45,348 nt of DNA from Elusimicrobiota bacterium. Its GTDB lineage: Bacteria > Elusimicrobiota > Elusimicrobia > Elusimicrobiales > UBA9959. The notes under the pieces were generated by a model. That model was not told the DNA's origin. It saw nothing but the letters and a program-made list of their open reading frames with translations, and did not search any database. The first letter of the stretch is position 1, and each line of letters begins with the position of its first letter. Shown piece by piece: positions 32,901-42,009 of the stretch. The position numbers and the translations under genes are program-made. The stretch covers positions 1-45,348 of the forward strand of contig JACQWV010000006.1 of assembly GCA_016209085.1 (NCBI GenBank), given 5' to 3'.

Positions 32901-33437
32901 GCAACGGGCATAGAAACCGAAATAGTACAGCAGGACATGGATTCCTCGGACCAGACAAGCTTTATTGAAAAAGGCGTGCCCGCTGTCCAGATATTCAGCG
33001 GAGCCCACGCGGATTATCATAAACCTACGGATACGGTAGATAAAATAGATATAAACGGCATTGTAAAAACAGGAGAATTAATAAAAGAAGTCATTGAATA
33101 CCTTGCAGGCGGCAGCGATTTCATCGCAAGAACTGAAGGATTTTCAAACCGGGTTGAAAAAACAAAAACAGAAAGAAAAGCCGGAGCGGGATTTATCCCT
33201 GATTTTACCTATACGGGAAAAGGCGTAAAAATCGCTGAATTAAGCGAAAATTCCACCCTGTCTGAAACAGGCGTAAAACCGGGCGACGTGATAGTAAAAA
33301 TAGACGGGAAAGAAATAAGCGGCCTGAAAGATTATTCTGAAGAACTGAAAAAACGCAAGCCCCAAGACAAAGTGAATCTCGCAATAATTTCCGGCGGCGA
33401 AGAAAAAACAATCACAATTGAACTGATTGAAAAATAA
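29904..33437 (+). CDS. Large secreted M1/M28 double peptidase with PDZ domain, N-terminus interrupted in frame
   Basis: 1177 residues. After an unusual N-terminus comes an M1-type aminopeptidase region with zinc motif SYPHEILHNWWGNG (HExxH near 378) and the Glu in NWCEGLTAYLADY. A middle domain follows, then an M28 aminopeptidase (about 790-1080) with GAHYDHAGTG, GADDNASGV, AFTAEEHGEIGSKHF, LNLDTIGR and the last His in GAHADYHKPTD. A PDZ domain closes it (about 1095-1175). Both zinc sites look complete. Residues about 14-105 are encoded by the element at 29943-30219; precise excision keeps the frame. The element part contains FVAYISTICSLLTPCLAQ, which resembles a signal peptide. ATG 29904 has GGAGG at six bases. 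Confidence 0.85.
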   Translation: MKLLPRVMPVLLLLRQTQIMSYFGGSDLDWMQGATNEHSVGYVNEEQRSRRPNMSLPFPGGKGAGRFSAATASFVAYISTICSLLTPCLAQKSAQPKQILFVFASVIKLNLNAGVIHHDMKIKFDFSGNSVEVIDSFTIPDKTPGFSFYLHKGLNPVPAADGVSIEPLKDAEKTEKIFEYYYIEVKPGAKTAKIKYSGKIFHPFEEQAQEYARSFSETPGMVSEQGCYLSGSSGFYPRMAKELVTFRIEAELPKDYGIVTQGERISDAAQGNSRRTVWSEKNPQDDIALSCGKFKEYSEKKDPSFHVFLRNPDDSLAKKYLKTTKQYVEMYSKLLGPYPYKKFALVENFWETGYGIPSFTLLGPKVIRLPFILHSSYPHEILHNWWGNGAFVDYEKGNWCEGLTAYLADYLISEQRGKGRDYRMAVLQKYSDYVSISKDFPIIEFRSRHSSASEAVGYGKTMMFYHMLRQKFGDKKFIDALRHFYLKNKFRRAVFEDLKNSFEKTTDDNLDYFFDQWLAKTGAPELELKHPIIEKSDDKYLLKFEIGQKQDYLYDLDIPVVIHFENESHAFRTFINTNQKSESFEMEFSSKPLILELDPEFDVFRKLHPLETPSTLSKLLGAQKPLILLPSESPEMKFYEEFALNWSKDKENPPEIKKDNEISRLPRDKSIWLLGKENKFSAEALKNLEKYGIKFNKNQTLIDNQGFDNTHSFIFSDFNPANPEHGLGIIIPASADALKPLSTKLPHYGKYTCLVFDSRMNSIKTSRREITDSPLSFKFAQDSLKQTYPERNALGRLESEFSAKNIKKHIEFLAGSRLKGRGIGTPEIDKAADYIAKNFSSYGLKPFDSKNFFHIWTENFGNKTHKLKNVIAMLKGTDPKLSDEYIVIGAHYDHAGTGNGKIYFGADDNASGVSLLMELALYFSKNRAKRSLIFAAFTAEEHGEIGSKHFVNALTNEQISKINAMLNLDTIGRLQNKKILILNAASSKSWIHVFRGASLATGIETEIVQQDMDSSDQTSFIEKGVPAVQIFSGAHADYHKPTDTVDKIDINGIVKTGELIKEVIEYLAGGSDFIARTEGFSNRVEKTKTERKAGAGFIPDFTYTGKGVKIAELSENSTLSETGVKPGDVIVKIDGKEISGLKDYSEELKKRKPQDKVNLAIISGGEEKTITIELIEK
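29943..30219. mobile_element. 277-bp MITE-like inverted-repeat element, copy 2, inside a coding frame
   Basis: The terminal inverted repeats begin ctgaggcaaacacaaataat (perfect over 20 bp) and are flanked by TA on both sides. The inner region is homologous to copy 1 (6655-6933) in opposite orientation (for example gcgacgaacgacgcag, and gaatgaggagcaacgcagca), but the arms are unrelated to those of copy 1. It has no transposase gene. The insert is a multiple of three and lacks stops in the host frame. Confidence 0.75.
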
Positions 33438-33709
33438 AATCGTTCTGCAGTTGCACGCCCTTGGCGCGCCATGTAGCGGCGGGATTGCTATCCCGCACTG
33501 TAGCCGCATCCCTGCGTACGCAGGGATTGCTTTGCCAAATGTAGCGGTCGCATTTATGCAGCATTGTACCCGCAGAACTGCTTTGCTCAAAATTACTGAG
33601 CTTTCACTAAATAATGGGTACATTGGAGGCTCGCCGTAAGCCATAGAAGCGATTGAACCGGTTATACTGAGCTTCGCGAAATAGGACTTGGGACAGCCGC
33701 TCTTATGGA
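33438..33709. repeat. Repeat-rich gap without a gene
   Basis: It begins with a GTTGCACGCCCTTGG hairpin, then GTAG-bounded hairpins (gcgggattgctatcccgc, and atccctgcgtacgcagggat), then non-coding sequence to the convergent ATPase gene. No gene or clear terminator was seen. Confidence 0.5.
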
Positions 33710-35014
33710 TTAAATATAATAAACCGGCGCAAAAATTATCTCTGTAGAATTACGCTTTAAATAACCCCAATATTTTTTTGTAAGAATAAGTCCGCGAGCC
33801 GGCTTGAAAGTTTCTATGAAACTCGCGAAACTTTTGGAAATTTTAGGGTTTTCAAAACTAGAGTATTTAACCTCTACCGGCAAAATACTCCCGGCAGTAT
33901 GAATGACAAAATCCACCTCGGCCCCGGCTTTTGTCCTCCAAAAATTAATTCTGCCCAAATCTTCCCGCAATGAATTAAACCGCACAAACACGGCATTTTC
34001 AATAACAGCGCCCGCGTCGGGCCGTCTTTCCGGCGGATTCATGTTTTCAATAAGATAATTCCTGAATCCCTGGTCATAAAAATATATTTTGGGATTTTTG
34101 GACAACTCTTTCTGTCTGTTCACAAAAAAGGGCCTCAGTTCCGCGCATATAAAAGTTTCCATCAGCACGTTAAGGTGTCCCTTGAGTTTTCGGAAATCAA
34201 GCATTGATTCATTTCCCAGATTTCCGTATACCACTATATTGCCCGTCTGGGCCGACAGATGCTGCGCAAGTAAAACAAGATTCCTGTCTGTGGATAACTC
34301 AAGAAGCCCTTTTATATCTTTAAGAATATAACCGCTGTAAATATCCGCCAGGACTTTTAACCGCTCACGATCCGTTGCGGAAAGAACGACCGCCGGATAA
34401 CCGCCCCACACACAGTACTTCTCATAATGCGCCTCCATTTCCTCGTTATATGCGTCTTCGCCGCATCTCCGGCGCGGGATTTTTCCCCCGGACAGCCAGT
34501 TGAAAAGCCCTGCTCTCTCTTTTTCCTGTATTCTCTCAAGCCTGCTGTCACGGGCCCGAAGATACTCCGCGAAATCAAAAGGATAAAGAAGGAAAGTTAA
34601 AATCCGACCTACCATATATCTGCCGGTCCGGGCCTTCAGTTCAAGAGAAGACGAGCCTGTGACGATTATTTTCAGGTTTTTTACCGTGTCATAGACCAGT
34701 TTCAGTTTTTGTCCGCCTTCTTCCGCATACTGGAATTCATCAATCATAAGCCATGCCGGCGTTGAGCATCCCGGCTTTGCATAAGAAGAGGCAAAAGATA
34801 CAGGTTCCCGCTCAAACTGCCGCAGAAGGCGCCTATCTTCAAAAGTTATTATATGGACATGTTTTTCGTCGTTTTTTTCCACGCTTATCAGATGTTTTTT
34901 TATGATTTCCAAAAACACGGTTTTGCCGCATTGCCGCGGGCCGAGAATGGCCAGGTATTCCTTCCTTTTCAGAAACGGTTTTATTTTCTCAAGCAGGTCT
35001 CTTTGAATAATCAT
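33710..35014 (-). CDS. AAA ATPase with DUF4143 domain
   Basis: 434 residues. The N-terminal AAA_14 domain has Walker A LGPRQCGKTVFLEII (near 23-37), Walker B LMIDEFQYAEEGG (near 88-100) and sensor IVTGSSSLELKARTGRYMVGR. The C-terminal DUF4143 domain (about 225-400) includes FWRTKAGAEVDFVI and LPVEVKYSS, a PD-(D/E)xK nuclease-like pattern (D followed by ExK). Such ATPases are very common, often near mobile or defence genes, and their function is not settled. It lies next to the CRISPR array trailer end and is transcribed in the same direction, but an AT-rich gap separates it from the array. Confidence 0.85.
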   Translation of the reverse strand: MIIQRDLLEKIKPFLKRKEYLAILGPRQCGKTVFLEIIKKHLISVEKNDEKHVHIITFEDRRLLRQFEREPVSFASSYAKPGCSTPAWLMIDEFQYAEEGGQKLKLVYDTVKNLKIIVTGSSSLELKARTGRYMVGRILTFLLYPFDFAEYLRARDSRLERIQEKERAGLFNWLSGGKIPRRRCGEDAYNEEMEAHYEKYCVWGGYPAVVLSATDRERLKVLADIYSGYILKDIKGLLELSTDRNLVLLAQHLSAQTGNIVVYGNLGNESMLDFRKLKGHLNVLMETFICAELRPFFVNRQKELSKNPKIYFYDQGFRNYLIENMNPPERRPDAGAVIENAVFVRFNSLREDLGRINFWRTKAGAEVDFVIHTAGSILPVEVKYSSFENPKISKSFASFIETFKPARGLILTKKYWGYLKRNSTEIIFAPVYYI

Positions 35015-35174
35015 TTCAACCTCACTATTATTGTAATTTATGCAATAATAGTATAACTAAAATTTTGCAGTATTTTTCAACATAAAAGGACAAAAACTTA
35101 TAAGAAGTGATTGCTGTTTTTTGTAAAGTTATCCAGCAAAGAGGAGAAACATTTTTTTTTTTTTTATAAATTTG

Positions 35175-35447
35175 CGGATCATCCCCACACTCGTGGGGAA
35201 CATAATACAGACTAATACACCAGACAACGGAAAACCGGTTCATCCCCACACTCGTGGGGAACATTAACATGCCATATTCTTTTGTAATATCTGTTGCGGT
35301 TCATCCCCACACTCGTGGGGAACATAAAAAATTGATATTCCCAAAAAAGAGGGGCAACGGTTCATCCCCACACTCGTGGGGAACATTCCATGCGCTACGA
35401 CGCTAACTGTGCCGTACGCGGTTCATCCCCACACTCGTGGGGAACAT
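35175..35447 (-). CRISPR. Type I-E CRISPR array, 5 repeats and 4 spacers
   Basis: 29-bp repeats stand at 35175-35203, 35236-35264, 35297-35325, 35358-35386 and 35419-35447, each spacer exactly 32 bp. On the plus strand the repeat begins CGGTTCATCCCCACAC and ends CGTGGGGAACAT, with the palindrome CCCCACAC/TCGTGGGG. In the usual I-E orientation it reads on the minus strand from the cas2 side. The repeat at 35175 differs by one base (GGATC for GGTTC), as expected for the distal, oldest end. Spacer targets cannot be told from the window. Confidence 0.98.
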
Positions 35448-35540
35448 ACTTCTATTTGCGTTTAAAATGCCCTATAAACGCTTTTTAGGTTTAAAATCGT
35501 CCGGTAGCCGATTTTTAGACCTACCAAATTGTCAAAGAAC
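35448..35540 (-). promoter_or_regulatory. CRISPR leader
   Basis: 93 bp between the cas2 stop and the first repeat, AT-rich. On the minus strand TTTGACAATTTGG lies near the cas2 end and two TTTTAAAC blocks are followed by the repeat. The position next to cas2 and the intact proximal repeats mark it as the leader holding array promoter and integration signals. Confidence 0.7.
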
Positions 35541-36734
<1,194 letters not shown>

Positions 36735-36738
<4 letters not shown>

Positions 36739-37565
36739 TGTTTCTTCTTCTCCAGTCTTTTGCGGCCCTCCGGTTCCGCTAAATAATTTTCAGCAGAGAC
36801 AACCCGTTTTCCGGTTTTTTTCTCAAGGTCTTTGCGCGCTTTTCCGGCCACACCTCCGCCTTTAACAGCCGCGCGACGGTTTTCAACAAAGCCATGAGCA
36901 TTGTCCGCTTTGGTGACAGCGGTCGTGGAAGCCTCTCCGAGCATTGTAAAAATCAGTTCAAGGTCGTTCATATGGTCGCGCAGATTTTCCCTTTCCAGAC
37001 CCTTGATTTTCTTATGCCCGGAGGGTGTCACCCCAAATGTGGCTTTTGCTATTTCCGCGGTCAGGATTTCATATTCTTTTGGCCGTTCAACGTCCCGTTT
37101 TTTCCATTCATCGGTCAGTTCTTCGCGTATGGCAATGCCGCGCATCCGCTTTTCAATCCACTCGTCGGAATAGCCTTTGGCACTGAAAAGGGCGCGAGTT
37201 CTTTTTGTCCCAAGTTCGGGGTTTTCTATCTCTTGTACGCGTTCATATCCGACTTTAGCCAACCAGCGCTTAAAAGGCTCGGCCTTCGGGGAAGGGATAG
37301 ATTGTATAATGCGAAATACCCCCTCCGTGTTGGCGCAATTAACTTTCTGGGGCCCGCCCTCCGTCTGGATTACAAGGGGGGTGGCAATTTGCCCCCACCC
37401 TTTGGAAAGCTCCTCATCCCGGCGGCGCATATCCTTTATATATCCGGCCGGGTCTATAGAATCAGTTAGCGCTGCTATGACATCGGAAATAACGAACCAC
37501 CATTCATTGTTATGCAGAATTCTTCTTATTCCTTTCCCTTTAAAAACTGCCATTTTCATGTCCAT
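36735..37565 (-). CDS. Bro-N domain protein inserted between cas6e and cas1
   Basis: 276 residues from ATG 37565, with AGGAG eight bases upstream; the frame can be opened further but without a site. The Bro-N domain covers about 1-110 (AVFKGKGIRRILHNNEWWFVISDVIAAL, then GWGQIATPL and ANTEGVFRIIQSIPS and KRWLAKVGYERV), as in phage antirepressors and DinD-like DNA-damage proteins. The rest is helical and Lys-rich, ending EGRKRLEKKKQ. Such proteins usually bind DNA. It is not a standard cas gene, but lies in the operon, 94 bp after cas6e and overlapping cas1 by four bases. Roles in regulating adaptation or in DNA-damage response are possible; neither is shown. Confidence 0.85.
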
Positions 37566-37659
37566 ATCGCAATCTCCTATGCCTATATCGTCCCATATAT
37601 ATAAACTCACGCTCAAACCCCTTTTGCCTAACCACGAGGTGGATTTTCAGAGGCACACT

Positions 37660-38232
37660 TTATAACCGTGCAAGAGAGAGCATTCCGCAACCGAATCCTT
37701 TCGCATGACCAACGCCTTTTTTAAACAAATCCTCAAAAGACTTCTGATTTTTAATCTCTAAAACTCCCTCGAATGTCACAGTAAGAATTTTTCCCGGATG
37801 AACGCCCTTTAAAAAGTAAAGATTATTTTTAGACTTAATTACCAAAGCTGATAAATTCACGGAATCAGATAGTTTGTCTTTGAGCCATTTAATTTGCTCA
37901 TCATCCCTGATAAAGGGCACTCTGCAACCATTATTTATAAGCCGCTTTGTCGGATTAACACGCAATAAGAATTTAAACTTTTGTCCAACCTCAAAAACGG
38001 GTTTAAATTCTTTAACTTTGTATTCCATAACAGTCTTTTGTGACGGTTTCTGCGGCTTTAACCCAGATTGCATAAGCACGAAAGACGGCAAACCGGTTTT
38101 TTGAAACTCTACCCTGAACAAAAACGGGCGAGATGATTCCGGCATGTCAGGGAACATCGTCCACAAAACCCTGTGTATTTCATACGGGTTTTTGGCGCTT
38201 TGCCAATTAATTGCTACTTTGGTTAGGAACAT
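37660..38232 (-). CDS. cas6e: crRNA-processing endoribonuclease Cas6e (CasE)
   Basis: 190 residues, slightly shorter than the E. coli protein. His20 in NPYEIHRVLWTMFP corresponds to the catalytic His. The C-terminal Gly-rich loop is KGVGHAKGFGCGMLSLARL, typical of RAMP Cas6e proteins. It cuts the repeat hairpin of the pre-crRNA and stays in Cascade. The start overlaps cas5e by 26 bp. A 94-bp gap, the largest in the downstream half of the operon, separates it from the Bro-N gene. Confidence 0.95.
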   Translation of the reverse strand: MFLTKVAINWQSAKNPYEIHRVLWTMFPDMPESSRPFLFRVEFQKTGLPSFVLMQSGLKPQKPSQKTVMEYKVKEFKPVFEVGQKFKFLLRVNPTKRLINNGCRVPFIRDDEQIKWLKDKLSDSVNLSALVIKSKNNLYFLKGVHPGKILTVTFEGVLEIKNQKSFEDLFKKGVGHAKGFGCGMLSLARL

Positions 38233-38872
38233 CTGAATCCTCCGCGTATATATACACAGTGCGCATGGAAAATTGCCGCAGTCCCTGCCTGCTTAAAACG
38301 TCGCGCACGGCCAACTTGGCTGGATCGCCTTCTTTGAACTCACTATAAACAGTGCCAGTATGTGGTGCAATAAGTTTTAAAGCGGCCAGAACATTTTCGG
38401 CGCTGACAACGCTATCAAATAACGGCAAACCTATCGGACAGGAACGCCGCCCCAAAAACGGAGTATATTTAGGATACGTAATAGCCATCTGAAGAATCGG
38501 CAGTGTGTATTTTCCTGCCCCCGAAAACTGCAATGCTACGGTAAATCTCGCATCACACAGATATTCCCGCTTAGAAACCACAGGGTTATCACTCTCAGAA
38601 CCGTCAGATTTCCTTGCCTTGTAAATTGTATGATAATCCGTAATTTTTTGTGGCGGGAAATTTTGCCTGTCAGCTCTTACCGCATAGATAAAACTTTCAG
38701 AGAGCGCAATCAATTCATTCTTCTCTTTTCTCTCTATTCCCAAACAAGCCCCAAGCAAACCGGTTAATCCGCTTCGCGTGGGGAACAGGCACGAGGGTCG
38801 GTAATCCTCATACGTATGTCCGCCCCATGCCTGCATTACACCTTGTAACCGTAAAATAAGGAATTCCAGCAT
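38207..38872 (-). CDS. cas5e: Cascade subunit Cas5e (CasD)
   Basis: 221 residues. The RAMP start LEFLILRLQGVMQAWGGHTYEDYRPS and PTRSGLTGLLGACLGIER is the Cas5e signature; further segments TDYHTIYKARKSDGSE and YTPFLGRRSCPIGLPL fit as well. It caps the 5' handle of crRNA in Cascade. It starts 5 bp after cas7e and overlaps cas6e. Confidence 0.95.
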   Translation of the reverse strand: MLEFLILRLQGVMQAWGGHTYEDYRPSCLFPTRSGLTGLLGACLGIERKEKNELIALSESFIYAVRADRQNFPPQKITDYHTIYKARKSDGSESDNPVVSKREYLCDARFTVALQFSGAGKYTLPILQMAITYPKYTPFLGRRSCPIGLPLFDSVVSAENVLAALKLIAPHTGTVYSEFKEGDPAKLAVRDVLSRQGLRQFSMRTVYIYAEDSDVPNQSSN

Positions 38873-38877
38873 AATGT

Positions 38878-40041
38878 TTATTTCCCATCCTTTTCAACCC
38901 AGTCCTCAATCTCTGACAACTTGCTTTTCTTTGGCTCAAGACTTGTATCCCAGATAGAAAAAACGGCTTTAGGGTCTTTATCAAGCCCATATGCGGCAGT
39001 TACCTTTTTATAGTAATTTTCCAACTGTTTTATTGACGGCTGGATGAAACCGCCATTTTCATCATGCTCTACGGGTTTTTCAAACGCATTCGCTGCAGAA
39101 AGCGGCAAATCCCCGAATGAAACCATCACGAGATCCGCCGGGTTATGCGCCGCAAAACTATGCTGCTTAGCGATCGGGACAATAATCGCAAGCATATGCA
39201 CTAAATGTTTTGCCGCTTTTAAAGCTTCCTCACGAGAACCCCCGATATTATCCTGTAATTGCTTGATATTAATGCTGGCATATCGGTAGAAAACACCGGC
39301 CCCAAATTCCTGAGTGTTCAGATGCCCGGCTCCAGATTCACCTTTTTCCTGTGCCAAATCATCAACCGCTGTGAACCAATCCACATCCGCGTCTACTGAA
39401 TGTGTCGTTATTACATGGGCGACAGACATGGCTCCATCAATAGATGTCATAATACCGGAAGTCGCCATACGTCCAAAAAGAGCGATATCAAGAGAATCTT
39501 TTGATAGCGCCACTTTTAGGAGTTCCGCCGGATCTTTAAGTTTTTTGTCCAATTCCTTTTTATCTTTGGTTTTCTTTGTAATTTCACAAAGCCGGCGGAC
39601 TTCCTCTATGCTCCACGGCGCAACTGCCTGCCCGGTCTTTGCGTTCTTTTCCTGTTCGGGGACATCCACTGCTTCAGAATCCGGTGTTTCAGATTTAATC
39701 TTTTTCCCCTTGCCAGTTTTTTCTTCTTTGTATGCGCCTGTTCCCGATATTCGGTCAACAATATCTGTTATGATTTTTTCGTCGAAATCCTTCCCGAGAA
39801 CTTTAATATAGTCTAATTTCAACTGCGCCAATTCCCTGGTCCGGACTGATGGGTCTCCTATTTTTTCTTTAAAATAATCACTCATTCGCATGGCGTGCTT
39901 TAGGCTCTGGCTAGAAATCCTGACTCTGCGGACTCCACCGAAAACTGCAGTTTTTTGCATATTCATATCATCCCTGTTGAGGCAGGATGGACTATGCGAT
40001 ATAAGGACATGGATATTTAAAAAGTTTTTGACATTATTCAT
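38878..40041 (-). CDS. cas7e: Cascade backbone subunit Cas7e (CasC)
   Basis: 387 residues, a little longer than the E. coli subunit. The start FLNIHVLISHSPSCLNRDDM, GGVRRVRISSQSLKHAMR, LFGRMATSGIMTSIDGAMSVAHVIT and AKQHSFAAHNPADLVMVSFG are characteristic. A charged, probably disordered insertion (about 105-140, with TGKGKKIKSETPDSEAVDVP) accounts for the extra length. Several copies bind along the crRNA. It lies 34 bp after casB. Confidence 0.96.
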   Translation of the reverse strand: MNNVKNFLNIHVLISHSPSCLNRDDMNMQKTAVFGGVRRVRISSQSLKHAMRMSDYFKEKIGDPSVRTRELAQLKLDYIKVLGKDFDEKIITDIVDRISGTGAYKEEKTGKGKKIKSETPDSEAVDVPEQEKNAKTGQAVAPWSIEEVRRLCEITKKTKDKKELDKKLKDPAELLKVALSKDSLDIALFGRMATSGIMTSIDGAMSVAHVITTHSVDADVDWFTAVDDLAQEKGESGAGHLNTQEFGAGVFYRYASINIKQLQDNIGGSREEALKAAKHLVHMLAIIVPIAKQHSFAAHNPADLVMVSFGDLPLSAANAFEKPVEHDENGGFIQPSIKQLENYYKKVTAAYGLDKDPKAVFSIWDTSLEPKKSKLSEIEDWVEKDGK

Positions 40042-40075
40042 ATTATTTTCTCCTGTGATTGCTGTTATTTTTTAA

Positions 40076-40519
40076 CTACTTGGATACTTGACTCGTGGAA
40101 TAATAGTCTTCCACAAACCGGCGTTTATTCACTTTATTCCAATAATAAAGCGAAGGGCCGAAATATTCCCAATCGGCAGAGACATCATCAGCCTGGCGGA
40201 ACAATCTGCGAAGGCACAACAAATCCTGCGGCTCATTTGAGCGCAACATTTGGAACATCCGCCTCTCGTCTATGCCAGCCCTCTTAAACTGTTCACCTAT
40301 CGGTGGCGCACCCTTTTTTTGCTTTACCCAGGGAAGTATAAAAATTACTCTTTGCCATTGCTTGCCCGGCTCAACTCCGGCGGGAAGCAAATGGTAATAT
40401 GCCGGCAATTCTGCCAAGTCATCTGGCAAAGCGACGCGCCGAATCTCTGCTCTTTGCCCAGGCGTTAACTGTTTATCAAACTTCTCTTCCAACGCCAGCC
40501 AGTTTATTTCTTCGTCCAT
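40076..40519 (-). CDS. casB: Cascade small subunit Cse2 (CasB)
   Basis: 147 residues, the right size and position for Cse2. It contains LTPGQRAEIRRVALPDDL, AYYHLLPAG and the C-terminal WEYFGPSLYYWNKVNKRRFVEDYY pattern. It is an all-helical protein that stabilises the displaced strand in the R-loop. The start overlaps the casA stop by one base (TAATG). Confidence 0.93.
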   Translation of the reverse strand: MDEEINWLALEEKFDKQLTPGQRAEIRRVALPDDLAELPAYYHLLPAGVEPGKQWQRVIFILPWVKQKKGAPPIGEQFKRAGIDERRMFQMLRSNEPQDLLCLRRLFRQADDVSADWEYFGPSLYYWNKVNKRRFVEDYYSTSQVSK

Positions 40520-42009
40520 TATCCCTCCTTTATTTTTTTGAATTCCTTGATTAAATTGCGTTTGGCCGTTGCATATGCTTTTATCATGCGCGGCTCATTT
40601 TGATACGGTCTTGTTATATCCCCAAAAATATCCCATACGAGTTTTATCAGTTTATCAACAAATTGTCCCCGCTCCTTTTTAGCTATGCGCCAATCCATAG
40701 TTCTTAGAGTATCGTGAATATATCTCTCCGAGTCCGCGTAGAATCGTTCTTCCGACCTGTTCGCCAATCCTGTAACGCCAATCGCTTTTCCAAAACCATA
40801 TATTTTCCCGCGAAAAACCTTATTTATTTTTAGCGCAATCTGAATATAATCCCTAAGCGTATCCCGATTTTCATCCCATCCGGCTGAAATCGAAAACATT
40901 TCATGCCGCCTTCCGGAAATAGAAGACTGCTTATTAAGATATCCACCTATCAACAATGTAACATCCCGCCCAAGGAAAATGTTTTTATACTGGCTTATCA
41001 GAGAAGCGGGGTTATTACCCTCGTTTGCGTCCTCTTTGGCCAACATTATATCGTTCATCTGAGTCCATGATGGCGCAGTCTTATTAAATGATAAAAATCT
41101 GTATGCCTTTTTACCATCTTCCAGCCCCCATTGAGCCGGGCTATGAGGGTGCATCCATGTCCCACTAAATTTATAGCCGGGCGTTTTTTTATTATCTATA
41201 TTCCCAAATTTTTCCGACCGGAAACCCATAAACGAAGTGTCTGTTGTGATACCACATGAATCACAAACCACATTTCTCATTTCGGAGATGAGTTCAATAT
41301 GAGCGGGTTGCCAGAATAACCCCCGCAATAATCCGACATTTTGTGCCAGGATAGTTTCCTTTACCTTAATTTTCTCAACCCAAACAGGCTTTTCATTTGG
41401 AAATTGGATTTGCGGAAAATTGTTGCTGGCAATAAAGTCCCCGGCAAGGACATTCCTCCAAATCTTTTCCCGCAAAGTCTCGCCACTGACAAGTGTGGTA
41501 ACTGGCGCCCGGCCGCGTAATCCATCATGATATCCTCCGCCAAAGCCAGGACAATTACTTGCCTGATTGAACAAAACTATGACAGAACACGAAGAACAAG
41601 ATTGTTGTACTTCATCAGGAATATTAAAAAAAGCATCATTATTTCCTGCTGGCAAGCCGACAAACAATTTCTGGATTGGCGTAACTTTTTTATCTTTCAT
41701 TCCTCGGGTTTGCATAAATGGATAATCTTTATGTTCAAGTTCAAACCAATCTATGAATTTTTCAATGCCGTCGTCAAACTCTTTTTCACCCATAGGCTTG
41801 GCAAGCCTTCCTTTTAATTCCGTGGCATTCTTAGGAGGAAAGATTACCTGCACTAGGCATATAACAATCTGCAATGTGGCCATTTCCATATCGTCCCGTG
41901 GTAATGCTATATCCCACACACCATCACGGCAAAGCGCATTTTTTAGAGTAATATGTTTAAATTTTCGATCCTCAGTAACGGGAATCCAAGCATCGGTCAA
42001 AAGGTTCAT
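40519..42009 (-). CDS. casA: Cascade large subunit Cse1 (CasA, Cas8e)
   Basis: 496 residues, the usual length. It begins MNLLTDAWIPVTEDRKFKHITLKNAL, a typical Cse1 start, and includes FFPPKNATEL-like and QKLFVGLPAGNNDAFFN, CSSCSVIVLFNQAS and GLLRGLFWQPAHIELI. Cse1 recognises the PAM and recruits Cas3. The stop overlaps casB and the start overlaps cas3 by four bases. Confidence 0.95.
   Translation of the reverse strand: MNLLTDAWIPVTEDRKFKHITLKNALCRDGVWDIALPRDDMEMATLQIVICLVQVIFPPKNATELKGRLAKPMGEKEFDDGIEKFIDWFELEHKDYPFMQTRGMKDKKVTPIQKLFVGLPAGNNDAFFNIPDEVQQSCSSCSVIVLFNQASNCPGFGGGYHDGLRGRAPVTTLVSGETLREKIWRNVLAGDFIASNNFPQIQFPNEKPVWVEKIKVKETILAQNVGLLRGLFWQPAHIELISEMRNVVCDSCGITTDTSFMGFRSEKFGNIDNKKTPGYKFSGTWMHPHSPAQWGLEDGKKAYRFLSFNKTAPSWTQMNDIMLAKEDANEGNNPASLISQYKNIFLGRDVTLLIGGYLNKQSSISGRRHEMFSISAGWDENRDTLRDYIQIALKINKVFRGKIYGFGKAIGVTGLANRSEERFYADSERYIHDTLRTMDWRIAKKERGQFVDKLIKLVWDIFGDITRPYQNEPRMIKAYATAKRNLIKEFKKIKEG

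Noticed and set aside
35028-35270. Open frame of 80 codons across the CRISPR repeats
   Set aside because: It translates repeat units and has no ribosome site; a known artefact of CRISPR arrays.
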